This document shows positions 1-10,376 of a stretch of 64,000 nt of DNA, in pieces. The notes beneath the pieces were generated by a model, which worked only from the letters and a program-made list of their open reading frames with translations, made no database searches and was not told the DNA's origin. The number at the start of each line of letters is the position of its first letter. Positions within the stretch are counted from its first letter, which is position 1. Made by a program: the position numbers and the translations under genes. The stretch is from Psococerastis gibbosa (lineage: Eukaryota; Arthropoda; Insecta; Psocodea; Psocidae), in assembly GCA_963971405.1 (NCBI GenBank), contig OZ020485.1, positions 43,955,469 through 44,019,468 on the forward strand, given 5' to 3'.

Positions 1-478
1 TTGTAGCCATAGGGCTAGCAAACGATTTCTTGCCGATTTCTCCTGTTGTCGGGAAGCCGACCGCTCGAAAGTGTACGGTTTTTTAACCCCTCGACCCACC
101 CCGAACACGAGTCAACGTCGCTAAACCTTCAGAAGTTCGTTCAGAAATTACCTTTTCTTTGCACACACCTATCACCAGCCCATTTGCTTCCATGATTAAT
201 TTCTCATCGTTTCACGTCTGTGTGTACTGGGGCCTATAACTTCGTTAGTTCGTTGAAAAGTATTCCCCCTCATTAGTCAGCTTCGACTAGTTCTTAAAGA
301 CCTATTTAGAAGTTTTGCCAATCCTGAAAAGCAATCGGAAGAAATGCAAGTTTGATCGTATCAAATGAACAAGTGCAAATGCCAAATAAACGTATTGTAA
401 TGTATGTAGGTACGTACATCTTATTTATTGTAATTACAATAATGGTGTTGTTGTCTTTGATGTTGAAACTGTACACTG
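1..478. repeat. Gene-free left edge; possible dispersed repeat at 1-200
   Basis: No coding region is supported. Roughly 90-175 resembles 38100-38165: both run from a TCGCTAAA or TCACAAAT block through GTTCAGAAATTA or GCGTTCAGAAATTA into a CTTTTC stretch, and both are preceded by an AGGGCTAGCA- or AGGGTTAGCA-like block. That suggests two copies of an undefined dispersed repeat. The stretch 200-478 shows nothing I can name. Confidence 0.4.
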
Positions 479-664
479 CAGGCCCGTAACCAGGGGGGCG
501 AGGGGGCTGCAGCCCCCTCCGAAATTATTTGACTTTACACTAGATCGAATTGAACTTTCCATACGTGCAACATTTAACTACATGCTATGGGCAGCCCTCC
601 TGGCTGCGAGCCTGGTATACTGTACATTGAGTATATATTTTATGCGTCTTTTACTACGGGCCTG
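479..664. mobile_element. Possible hAT-like MITE with CAGGCCCGTA ends
   Basis: It starts CAGGCCCGTA and ends TACGGGCCTG, a perfect 10-bp inverted repeat that also resembles the ends of the better-supported element at 23182. A G-rich and C-rich tract follows the left end, as in the other hAT-type MITEs here. The 8 bases on each side do not match, so a target duplication is not shown and the boundaries are tentative. Confidence 0.35.
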
Positions 665-749
665 TCATGGAAATTCTGCTGCGAAGGCAATCAAGTCATG
701 CTTATATATATTTAAGCTAGAATAGGTATAGGCTGCACACCCACTCGTA

Positions 750-800
750 TACAGCTTGTGACCCCCCCCCCCCCTAATTTTCTGCTGGATCCGCCCTTGG
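750..800. mobile_element. Right end of a hAT-type G/C-tract MITE
   Basis: A run of C followed by TGGATCCGCCCTTG matches the right end of the intact element at 26611-26782. No matching left end was found upstream, so this is a truncated or rearranged copy. Confidence 0.4.
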
Positions 801-1067
801 GGGGTGAGTCCACCTCCCACCATTTGTATTCCTCGAACTAAGTGAAATGTGACCTTCAACCGCAACACCGGCCTGACTATGATACCTTTCCCAATTTCCC
901 CTTTGAGCAGTGCTGGAGATATTCCAGTGCCAATGCTGAATTAATATGGAAGACCACATCACTTACTATACATACTGCACCTTACGAACGATTTAATTGT
1001 GTAATCATGCATTTCACAGTTACTTTAATGATTTGCTTAATATTGAGTGTGAATTGTTAATATTGTC

Positions 1068-1225
1068 AGACATGTAGAGTAGTGGAATCCCACTGACTTT
1101 CACCCGAAAGGTTGTTGATCCAAGTCCTACACTAGTTAAATTTTCTGGCCATGCTTTGGAGGGCATGTAAAGCAGGCGGTCCCGGGCTTTCCTAGTTGAG
1201 TGTAAGAGAGGGCTTTATAGACAAA
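1068..1225 (+). repeat. tRNA-related SINE-like repeat, family D, copy 1
   Basis: The head CATGTAGAGTAGTGG resembles a box A region and is followed after about 40 bases by a degenerate box B. The body has the family signature GGAGGGCATGTAAAGC, GCGGTCCCGGGC and CTAGTTGAGTGTAAGAG. Related copies lie at 15404 (+), 19812 (-), 22915 (-) and 33655 (-). A tRNA origin is inferred from the spacing of box-like motifs; the parent tRNA is not clear. Confidence 0.6.
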
Positions 1226-1438
1226 CTTATAGAACAAAAAAATCATTTTTAAATTTAATATTATAATAATTTGAGCTTTTCCGTAGCAGCCTTGATTCAT
1301 TGAAATTATTAATCAGCTGGGTCGGGGTGGCCGGTAAATGTAAGCACAGAACTATCTCTCCCGTAGGTGAGACATAAGAAAATAGCTAGCCTTACAGCTA
1401 ATTAATTTTATTTAACCCACGCAATACTCTGCCCTATA

Positions 1439-2207
1439 GGGGTATTCAGCACTGCGTTTCGATTTCCCTAAGGGAATATAGGAATAGAACTCCAGTTTTT
1501 CTACGGTAGAAAAATAATTGCCATGGAAACGTAGGCCTATATCTCTAAGTTTCCAACTTTGCCCGACCTAACCTAACCTACTTCCAAAGTTTCTTTGCCT
1601 TCACTTAACTTATGAACATGAACCTCTTGCCATATTTCCTTTTTTTTTTTATTAATTCCTGCCGCAGAGATAATTTTTTTTTAAATTACATAATGAGATA
1701 AAAACCAAAATTCATATGCAAAACAACAACAAATATGGCCGTTTGGCGTTTTCGATTTCCCAAACTCAGTTTACCCAAGCAAGTAGTTGTGGAAAGTGGG
1801 GGAATCAGAGGCGGATGCAATGGCAATGCCCCTCCCCCCTTTGGATAGCAGTTATATTCTTTGCCTCTAAAATCTATGTGTTACAGCACTCAAAACACGC
1901 AAAGCCTCACTATTTCAGCCCTATTTTTCAAAAATTTCTCCCGGGGGAGACCCCTTGTCCATGATTTTATTGATTCTTTCTCGAGCAACTTTTATGAAAT
2001 TGGGTGGAGAGGCGCCAAATTATACACCTTCGAAAACCTATCGTTACGCCACTGACAAGTGCCTCCCCCTTTTATGAGGTCTGGGACCGCCTCTGGGGGG
2101 AATGTTTTGAAATACATTTCCTTACGACATTATTTTTCTCGACCGTAGAAAAACTGGAGTTCTATTCCTACTTTCCCTCAAAGGAATCGAAACGCAGTGA
2201 ATACCCC
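1439..2207. mobile_element. TIR transposon (family M), copy 1, hosting a nested hAT-type MITE
   Basis: Arms of about 80 bp form an inverted repeat. The left arm begins GGGGTATTCAG and runs through CTCCAGTTTTTCTACGG; the right arm mirrors it and ends GAATACCCC. Flanking TA on both sides is compatible with a TA target duplication, as for Tc1/mariner-like elements, but no transposase remains. A second copy in the opposite sense lies at 39129-39511 and shares an internal block around CATATTTGTTG. The segment 1806-2095 is a later insertion. Confidence 0.6.
1806..2095. mobile_element. hAT-type MITE with 8-bp target duplication GGGGGAAT
   Basis: Ends are CAGAGGCGG and CCGCCTCTG, and the exact octamer GGGGGAAT flanks both sides (1798-1805 and 2096-2103). 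An 8-bp duplication plus CAG-type ends is the hAT pattern. It lies inside family M copy 1, so it is the younger insertion. It has no coding capacity. Confidence 0.75.
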
Positions 2208-2640
2208 TATTAATATATTGTATGCACGTAACAGTGGCAAGGTTTCTTCCTTCCGTTTGGAACAATGAATAAAGTGAATGCAGACCGGAAGGTCGGATAT
2301 TTTTTCTTTACTGCATTGAGCAAATTAATTTCAATTACAAAGCGACAAGCCAGCAAATTCCAGCGAAACAGCAAATTTTGGGGGAAGGAAGAAACGGAGT
2401 CGGTGACTTGATGTGGGGAACAGGTTCATTTCCGGTGGGTAATCCAGCCACCTGCGTGATCGGTGACAGACAATAGGGGTCCCGCGGCGCTGATACGGGT
2501 CACCCCCCTCCCCAACCCCCATTACGGTACCTCCTTACTTTTTATTGCACGCGGGTAAATTTGTTATATTTCACTGTCAGCAGAAGACGAGACTCAGTCT
2601 GAATTAATTTTTCTACTTCAGTACAGAGCCTATTACTCTA
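2208..2640. other. Gene-free stretch
   Basis: No coding exon, RNA gene or bounded repeat could be supported. The short open frames show no recognisable family. Confidence 0.5.
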
Positions 2641-3085
2641 CTATTCAATAATATTTAACAAAGGGTTAGTTGGACCTACATTGTCTGTTGTGTTAATAGA
2701 AATTAGAGGCATGGTCCTCATAGTCATTGAACAATTAGGGCGGAGCCCATTGTCAGACGAGGGCCGTGGTCGAGTGGTTAGAGAGCTTGCATTAATTTCA
2801 ATCGGGAGAACGGTAGTTCGAATCCTCAAAGGGATCGGATTTACTCAATAATGCAGTGTAGAATAGAAGAGCAATGACTCAATTGGCCAGAAACCAGCAG
2901 TCCTTATCAGGACTAAACCATCAGTCTTTCTCAGGACTTAGCCTGATGATGGGAGCAGCACCTACTTCCGAAACGTCGCCCCCTTGCCCTGACAATGGGC
3001 TCCACCCTAATTGTTCAATGACTATTAACACGAGAGACAATGTAAGTACAACTAACCCTTTATAAATATTTGCCATTGCCATTAA
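2641..3085. mobile_element. Foldback element with tRNA-like core (family E), copy 1
   Basis: The left arm (2655-2755) contains AAAGGGTTAGTTGG, TTGTGTTAATAG and AATTAGGGCGGAGCCC. The right arm (2990-3065) mirrors it and ends AACTAACCCTTT. Between the arms, 2762-2828 looks like a tRNA-derived promoter, with a box A-like TGGTCGAGTGGTTAGAG and a box B-like GGTAGTTCGAATCC. Other copies or parts: 17458-17840, 22800-22885 and 23150-23540. Whether the tRNA-like unit belongs to the element or inserted into it is unclear. Confidence 0.6.
2762..2828 (+). repeat. tRNA-Ser/Leu-like SINE head within family E
   Basis: The segment reads like the 5' part of a class II tRNA: TGGTCGAGTGG as box A, then GGTAGTTCGAATCC as box B about 35 bases on. 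A proper acceptor stem is not seen, so it is a pol III promoter relic and not a tRNA gene. The following block with GGGATCGGATTTACTC recurs near 22840, as expected of a SINE body. Confidence 0.5.
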
Positions 3086-3204
3086 CCTTTACCAATAGAT
3101 TACTATTCAATAGCCCATACTAATTATATGTAAACCCAATACTATAATAATAATATATACAATATATAATACATTATGTAATGAATAATGTCAGTAGATA
3201 TAAA

Positions 3205-3825
3205 GGGCGTGACAGATATTTCCAGTAGCAACAGTGACCGGTGACAGTGACTCGACAGTCACTGATACAAATACTGGTGATTTCTGTCACTGGAGTGACT
3301 GCTTTTGTTCCTGCTATCTAAGTAATCTTGGTACATCTTGGTATGAGTAATCAAAAGTCACTGTCACTTCTCTTACTTGACAGTGATTTATACAAGTTAC
3401 ATAGACTTATTCGTTTCTCTTAACAATTAAAGTCGGTTATTCTTTTGTTTAGTTATGCTAAGAAATTTAAGAAGTAGTAATATATATATATATAAACTAA
3501 AAACTAGCCAGTTATGGAGCAGTCACGGTGACAGCCTCGGGCATACCTTATGCTTAGCTTAAGTGAGACGATCGGAAAGCATTTTGGGGAATTTCGCTTA
3601 AGACTGTCTAGTGCATAGGCTAAGCCTGAGCGAGTTACTTGCTCTTGCATGCGACTATCAGAGTATTAGAAACAAAGATATTTAAAATATAGCCTAAATC
3701 GGTGACAGTGAGACAGTGACTCAAATCACCAGTATTTTTTTTTTTTTTTTTGGTAGGAACGGGTGGTTGCAGTGACCATCGTAGTCACGGTGACAAATCA
3801 CAGTGACAGAAGTAACGCTCCACCT
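3205..3825. repeat. Repeat rich in GTGAC/GTCAC motifs
   Basis: GTGACAGTGAC, GTCACTGTCAC and close variants recur in both orientations at about 3238, 3280, 3358, 3515, 3702, 3757 and 3790, and AGTCACTG..TACTGGTGATTT at the left is mirrored by AATCACCAGTATT at the right. The arrangement looks like subterminal repeats of a DNA transposon with decayed ends. No coding sequence. Confidence 0.4.
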
Positions 3826-3839
3826 CTAATATAAAGGGT

Positions 3840-3925
3840 GATTGTCTGTAACCCTGTGCAAGAACGGCCTAACTGCATGGTGTTTGTTTGTAACCCTATG
3901 CTAGAACGGCCTAACTGCATGGTGC
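3840..3925. repeat. Short tandem duplication, unit about 47 bp
   Basis: The block GTAACCCTGTGC..AGAACGGCCTAACTGC occurs twice in a row with a few substitutions. Nothing suggests a function. Confidence 0.55.
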
Positions 3926-3984
3926 TACGGGCTAAAACAATCTATCTCCCTATGATGTGTTTTAAGCTAAGAAGACCGTGATGA

Positions 3985-4070
3985 CGTCATCATGTAGAAT
4001 AGTGGTACAGTCTCGGACTTTTAACCGGGAGGTTGTGGGTTCGAGTTCCGCACTTGTTTTGGAGGTCAGA
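3985..4070 (+). repeat. tRNA-like SINE head (family D-like)
   Basis: CATGTAGAATAGTGGTAC resembles the family D head at 1071 and includes a box A-like segment. GGTTGTGGGTTCGAGTTCC is a good box B. The segment between carries an anticodon-arm-like GGACTTTTAACC. The downstream body does not match family D, so this is either a distinct SINE sharing the head or a truncated copy. Confidence 0.5.
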
Positions 4071-4500
4071 CAACTCAAAATGCTTACAGTAAATAAATTT
4101 TTTGTAGTAATTAGCGAAACGACCGCACAAACCTAAATTGCTATCAAATATTCAGTTTACACCTTATTTTCTGAGTACTAGTCAAAAATAATGTTTGTAC
4201 AGTAGAGAAACAAGTTTACCAGTAAAAAAGGGGTAAGCCTAGTCTGTAAAGCAAACGATCATTTTTAATGAGGCGGAGGGCACGGTAGCCTATTAGGTGG
4301 CAATGCTCTTATGGCTTAAGGGTAACTACGAACATCCGTGAAAAGGTCCATTGGTTTTTCATTCCTCAATAAAATGGTGAAAGTAATAAAGAGCCCTGAA
4401 ATAAAGACCGTTTTCAGACCTCTGAGACCTACAGAAGCCTATTATAATAAGCATTTTGTTTACTCTCGGTCCCTATATAGCGTAACAAACCCCTCTTACT

Positions 4501-4994
4501 AGGGGTCTTCACAGTGTTCTTGTTATCGAGTTAGATGTGCTATTCAAGTTAACACACAATCGTGAATGGACCTCGGGAGTGAGTTATCATGCTATATCGA
4601 CAGAGTAAACAACGTGGTAGTAGTCAGACGTTCGTGGCACGGGTTTAAAGAAAGTGGCAGAACTCTATTCTAGTGCCACATTTGTTTATCTTTTTTGTTC
4701 ATTTTGGTTATTATAATTTTAAGTATTTACGGTAATTGCTTGTGATAATAGATTTTAAAAATAAATTTAAATACTACAACATTTTAAACGCGTGTTTCAA
4801 ATCAATCGACAAAAACAAATATGGCGGCGGTGAAATCTGAGCTATAGCAAGGTGAATAACACGTTAACCAACTTGGAAGTGGGTTTAGGTTAGCACGCTG
4901 GTTAGCTGGTTGTCGGGTTATCGGTGTGTTAACTTAGCTTGATATAACACACTTAACTAGGCATAACTCGATAACACGAACACTGTGAAGACCC
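4501..4994. mobile_element. TIR element (family N), copy 1
   Basis: The left end AGGGGTCTTCACAGTG continues to GTTATCGAGTTA; the right end mirrors this from TAACTCGATAAC to CACTGTGAAGACCC, giving arms of about 33 bp around 430 bp of non-coding sequence. A decayed relative occupies 55440-55690. The superfamily cannot be assigned because no clear target duplication is seen. Confidence 0.6.
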
Positions 4995-5313
4995 TTAATA
5001 ATCATTGGAATTCCAATTTTCAATAGAGACATTGCTGTATTGTAAATAAAATTCAATATTGTATGTAATCATGTAACAAAATTGGAGCACAGAGTACCCA
5101 CCTGTTTAACTTTGTAGAAAATCTCTATGCAGGAAAAATGACTCAATTTTTCCACGCTTTTCTTTCTCTAATTAGGTAAAATTAACCAACGGTTATCGTA
5201 GGTACCCTTAATGCGGTATCTTACATCTATTATGAGTCTCACAAAACATGAACTGTGTGTGTATACAGGTATATACTACCCGACCACGTTACGAAGACAT
5301 TTGCTAGGCTTAT

Positions 5314-6183
5314 TGCTTTCCAATTTATATTTTATTTATTTATATTTATATTATATTTATATAAGGAAAGCTTTGCGACGGTCGAAATTTTCGATTCCGA
5401 GATTTCAACGGATTTGCACGTCCCAGGAACCCAAAAAGTGGTTTTTACGAAATGTCTGTCTGTCGCTCTGTCTCTCTGTCTGTCTGTCTGTATGTATATC
5501 TGTCTGTCTGTGCGTCGATTTCCGGGCAAACTACTCAGTCGATTTTGATGAAATTCGGCATGTAGGCCTAGGTTCACAAAAATCATACCTCGGGACCATT
5601 TTTTTTATTTGGGGCTAACTCAATTTGGGGGGGTTTTATTCTCAAAAAACTCCAAAAAAAAATTATTACCCAAAAATGGCTCCAACGATTTCTTTTAAAT
5701 TCACATATATTGTAGTTGTTGATAAAATGCGGGGGGTCGCTTGCCCCTTGATAGTTTGCTTCTGGGGGTAAAAAATAAAAATAACTAAATTTTAATGAAA
5801 AATAACTAAAAAATAATTTTTCTGCGAAACCTTTCTATCGATAATTTCTACCTTCAGGTATGTTTTAGATGTTAAATTGAGTAACGAAATCGGACAGGTT
5901 GCTTTCCCAAAAAATTTGCAAAAACAATGTTTTTGAAAAAATGATAGAAAATTCACGGTCAAATGCATTGCGTACCCTGCCACTATTGCTGTGTGTTAAT
6001 GTGTTGGTCTGACCTATCTAGAATTTACCTCTCCTCCAGTGACGTCAGGTGGACAACCCCCCCCCCTCGAGATTTCGGAAATTTAACCATAGGAAAATTA
6101 TTTACCATGAAATTACTCATTTTCTGGATCTTCTAATTTTGATAAATTGGAAAGCATGTTCGAGTAAACTCGGACCGGTTCTT
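5314..6183 (+). mobile_element. Helentron-like non-autonomous element (family A), copy 1
   Basis: The family starts TGCTTTCCAATTTAT or TGCTTTCCTATTTAT and ends ACTCGGACCGGTTCTT. The same GCTTTCCAATTTAT motif recurs inverted about 30 bases before the 3' end, followed by a small hairpin CGAGTAAACTCG. Each copy is flanked by T on both sides. A GTCT-rich microsatellite lies about 150 bases in (here about 5455-5510). Subterminal inverted repeats, a 3' hairpin, a core microsatellite and T-T insertion are the known features of Helentron-associated elements (DINE-1 type). No helicase is encoded; the assignment is inference. Confidence 0.6.
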
Positions 6184-7639
6184 TATAACAATGTAGAAAA
6201 GGTATACAGGTATATATGTGATATTCACGATGAGAATCATTACTTTTTGTACATAGTATAATACGAGTATACGAGTAATCGCACATTTAAGGACAATGAA
6301 TTTTGTGTGATGCAATAATTCATATTATACTACGAGTGGATTTAAAATAAACTAGGCTACGTCTTCTTAACGTGGTTGGGTAGTAAAAAGGTAAAAATTA
6401 GTGTTTTAATAAAACTTGTTATAATAACTAGAGTTAAAAAACTTCAAATAATCTTTATGAAATTAACGATGCCCTAAGCGCTTTCAGCTAGAACTGCCAT
6501 GTACAGGGGGAAACCCACTAGCACAGTTACGTTACGCCTTATCAACGACTTGAGACTTACCGAAAGCGCTCAAGGGTTTAAGCACTGGCAAAATAGAGGC
6601 CTAACCTTAATTGTCAATAGAGGAAACAGTTTTACATAAGCAACTGGTAACGTGAGGTACATTTAAAAATACAAATTCCTGTTGTACATTGCTTAATAAT
6701 AATAATAATAATAATAATATAATTCAATACAATAATGCCATGTTACAGCGTTTTCTTAAGTCCATATCGCAAGGCAAGGGCCCGTGTGCGACTTATACTA
6801 TCTGGCTATGGAGGGGGGGGGGGGGTGGAGTGTTTACGGGGTGGTATACTTTTATGTTGGCAGTAGTTCGGTCTTTATCCATTGTGTAACTGCTCTTTTG
6901 AAACAATTGAAGTTTTTTAATTTAATTTAATTTAAGCATGTAAATCGACTTCGATGACAAGGTGGTTGCGTACTTGTGCGAGTCTCTACATGCCATGTGA
7001 TCGGAGACGTGAAGTAACTCAGCACAAGTATTAATATACTCATTGAGGCGACTTAAGAGATCAATCGGATACATTCATTAAATTGTTTGTATGTGATTAA
7101 CATTAACAAAAAAAAAATGTGTTCTATTATTTGATATAATAATGAATAATTATATAGTAGAAGTAAAAACCACTTACCACCTGAATTTCTTCATTGTGCA
7201 GCATTTTTCATTGTACTGTTTATTCATAGGCTACTGTTGTTTTTCTGAAAGTAGAAAAACCGTGAAAATTACAATGTTCTTCAAAACAAATTTCACTAAT
7301 TTCAAAGAAAGTTTAATATGCAATATAATAATAATAATATGCAATTTATATGGGCAAAGTATTGAGCAGTATGTACAGCAGCCATTTATAATTTGCCTCT
7401 CTACACATGAAATTTTAACTTCCTGTTAGCAAAAATTACAAAAACCTAGCAGGAATCGTATACGATCTCAAATATTGTACATTGCTTTGTAATAAAGTTC
7501 CTACAGTATATTATACAATATTTGCTTCACGTTTATACAGTAGCATTAACATCATGTATTCTCAATAGATAGGATAGCATCTGAAAGGGGTAAATTTACA
7601 TTAGAAAAGCCTAGAAAGAGCAGACTCAGATTACATTTT
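6184..7639. other. Gene-free stretch with AAT microsatellite
   Basis: Holds an (AAT)n run at about 6692-6718 and a G tract at about 6811. No coding exon or bounded repeat was recognised. Confidence 0.5.
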
Positions 7640-8496
7640 TGCTTTCCTATTTATACGTAGTATAAGGAAAGCTTTGTGACGGTCGAAATTTTCGATTCCG
7701 AGATTTCAACGGATTTACACGTTTACGCGTCCCAGGAACCCAACAAAGTGGTTTTTACGAAATGTCTGTCGTTCTGTCTGTCTGTCTGTCTGTGCGTCGA
7801 TTTCCGGGCAAACTACTCGGTCGATTTTGATGAAATTCGGCATGTAAATTCACAAAAATCATACCTCGGGAAATTTTTTTTTATTGGGGCTAACTTAATT
7901 TGGGGGGGTTTTATTCTCAAAAAAATCCAAAAAAGACTAAATAAATTATTTCTTAAAAACGGCTACAACGATTTATTTTAAATTCACATATATTGTAGTC
8001 GTTATTAATGCTAACGAAATACGGGGGGTCGCTTGCCCCTTGATAAGTTGCTTCTAGGGGGTAAAAAAAAAACTAAATTTTAATGAAAAATTACTAAAAA
8101 ATAATTTTTCTGCGTAACCTTTCTATCGATGATTTCTACCTTCAGGTATGTTTTAGGTGTTAAATTGAGTAACGAAACCGGACAGGTTGCTTTCCCAGAA
8201 AAGTAGCCTATTTGGTTTTGTACAAAAAATGTTTTTTTGAAAAAATGATAGAAAATTCACAATCAAATGCATTGCGTGCCCTGCCAGTATTGCTGTGTGG
8301 TAATGTGTTGGTCTGACCTATCTAGAATTTACCTCACCTCTAATGACGTCAGGTGGACAACCCCCCCCCCCCCCCCCCCCCGAGACATCGGAAATTTAAC
8401 CATAGGACAATTATTTACCATGAAGTTACTCATTTTCTCTATCTACTAATTTTGATAAATTGGAAAGCATCTTCGAGTCAACTCGGACCGGTTCTT
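7640..8496 (+). mobile_element. Helentron-like element (family A), copy 2
   Basis: A full-length copy with the start TGCTTTCCTATTTATACG and end ACTCGGACCGGTTCTT. Next to the start the family forms a hairpin (TTTATACGTAGTATAAGG). It contains the short GTCT array, a polyC tract at about 8360 and the octamer TGACGTCA just before it. The apparent open frame through the array is shared by copies but carries no known domain. Confidence 0.65.
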
Positions 8497-8585
8497 TTCT
8501 CAATCATTCCCAGGCTTCGGAGGCTCTAGGCACAGCTGCTCTCTGAGGGGGTCCTCCATTGGCTTTCCCTCACTGTTGCAGTGCT

Positions 8586-8756
8586 GCAGCCTGATCATGG
8601 CGATTATAATACCGGTATTTATATAATCCCCTGGTATTAAGAATGTAAACAAACAAATTTTGAATAGCACTTTCCATTATACAATTATCTTGTTTACATT
8701 TTTAATACCAGGGGATTAAATAAATACCGGTATTATAATCGCCATGATCAGGCTGC
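8586..8756. mobile_element. Palindromic MITE (family B), copy 1
   Basis: A nearly perfect 171-bp palindrome. It begins GCAGCCTGATCATGGCG, continues to AATACCGG and AATCCCCTGGTATTA, and mirrors this to end GCCATGATCAGGCTGC. The spacer is under 70 bp and includes TGAATAGCACTTTCC. There is no coding capacity and the superfamily is unknown because no clear target duplication is visible. Confidence 0.75.
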
Positions 8757-9104
8757 AGATGTAGAGTATAGTAGGTATTAGGAAAAGATGGAACAATAAA
8801 AATAAGAGCATAATACTTGTCCTTACATTTCATTTTTGTAACGGTAACGTGTCACTGCAATTAATGCCTTCTAAACTTCCCGCCATAATAAAAATTTAAA
8901 TTTACTTTTGTCGTAAGAAATTTACTTGTATATTTTTACCTTTTAAATTCGAGTTTTTTTTTTAATTTTTGTGGGGCCCCTTTCGTGTGGGGGCCCCTAG
9001 GCAGCTGCCTACTCTGCCTATTCCTAAATCCGGGCCTGATCATTTCAATGATGTAATTAATATTGAATTCACCCCCACACCGTCGTTTCTCCAGACGCAT
9101 GCTT
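8757..9104. other. Gene-free stretch
   Basis: AT-rich. The block near 8972-9040 (GGGGCCCC runs and CTGCCTA repeats) looks like an edge of a G/C-rich MITE but has no partner that I can see. Confidence 0.4.
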
Positions 9105-9775
9105 ATTGAAGAAAACGCAACACAGCCCAATCACTACATTACATAACGTCAACTCCTATTATATGAGAAATACGATGAAATGTTGGAAGAATAATAATAA
9201 TGAGAGATAACTATGTGTAATAAAATAAAATGGCTGACTTATCATTAAAACTATAAATAAGACTGTCCAGTCACGTTGCTATACAAATGGGTAGTTTCAC
9301 TAACAATGTCACATAATGGCCAGCAGGTTCTTCAAACCAATTGATATTTTACGCCCTGCTTGTTGTAAGACACGTGGTAGGTACCTCAAACTAATTGATA
9401 ATTTACGCTCTGCTTGTTGTAAGGCACGAGGTACCTAAAGCCAATTAATATTTTTCGCCCTGGCTCGTTGTAAGACACGTGGTAGGACCTATTTCAAGCC
9501 AATTAATATTTTTCGCCCTGCTTGTTGTGAGACACGTGGTAGGGCCTATTTCAAACCAATTAATATTTTACGCTCTGCTTCTTGTAAGGCACGTGGTACC
9601 TCAGACCAATTAATATTTTACGCCCTGCTTGTTGTAAGGCACGTGGTCCCTTAAACCGATTGATATTTTATGCCCTACTAGTTGCAAGACACATGCTATC
9701 CTACCTCAAACCAATTGACATTTTACGCCCTGCTATAGTTTTAAGGCAAATGGTACATCAGCCATGGGGAGGGCA
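9105..9775 (+). repeat. Dispersed element with internal minisatellite (family I), copy 1: 8 units
   Basis: A unique-looking leader (9105-9330, with CAGCCCAATCACTACATTACATAACGTC recognisable in pieces) is followed by about eight tandem units of about 54 bp, each containing AATTAATATTTTACGCCCTGC and TTGTAAGGCACGTGGTACC variants, and closes with GGGCAGTTG. The same leader, array and closing motif recur at 14706 (about four units) and 16330 (one unit). Confidence 0.7.
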
Positions 9776-9892
9776 GTTGATTTTTGTGATGTTTTTCCAG
9801 ACGCAGACTATTTACCCAGTGGACTTACTGAAATTCTACACAATCGGAATAATGCATTTTATCGTGTTTTCTTTTAGATTTATAACGTTTCA

Positions 9893-10376
9893 GCAGCCCG
9901 ATCATGGCGATATTAATACCGGGGTTAATATAATACCATGTCACGTGATGGTATTAATTCAATTGTGTAAAATAAATGAAGAGCAAATTTCAGAATCTTT
10001 TAATTTTTGATGTTGGTAATCGTCGCAAGAGTGCTAAGCGCGGAAAATTCAAATCGTGTCTATTTAAACAATTGAATGATCTTCGGCTATATTTTCTTTA
10101 TTTGTTATGCCTTAGATTTAGACAAATTTATTTATAATCCTTAATATATTAATTCAAAATTAAACCTTATTCATTTCTAGGGCGATATGTGTTTATATTT
10201 GCTATTTATATTTGTTACGGCAGCGTCGCGTCAGTTCAGTTCTTCAGTATTGCCAACATAACAATTTAAAAAATTCTGAAATTTGTTGTACATTTATTTT
10301 AAACAATTGAATTAACACCATCACGTGACATGGTATTATATTAACCCCGGTATTATAATCGCCATGATCAGGCTGC
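9893..10376. mobile_element. Long palindromic MITE (family B), copy 2
   Basis: Ends GCAGCCCGATCATGG and CCATGATCAGGCTGC with arms of about 70 bp: TTAATATAATACC, ATGTCACGTGATGG and their mirror images. About 340 bp of AT-rich spacer separates the arms. Same family as 8586 by its terminal sequence, but with a different interior shared with copies 21895 and 22320. Confidence 0.7.

Noticed and set aside
1564-1580. CCTAACCTAACCTA as telomeric repeat
   Set aside because: Only two to three units, matching neither the arthropod TTAGG array length nor any subtelomeric context.
7676-7981. Shared open frame in family A copies (EIFDSEISTDLHV ... DFRANYSVDFDEIRH)
   Set aside because: It spans the GTCT microsatellite, which is open in this frame by composition (Cys-Leu-Ser-Val repeats), varies in length between copies and has no start context or domain. 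It is best read as non-coding repeat sequence.
9314-9750. CRISPR-like array
   Set aside because: The repeats are contiguous diverged 54-bp units without unique spacers of constant length, in a eukaryotic setting; it is a minisatellite.
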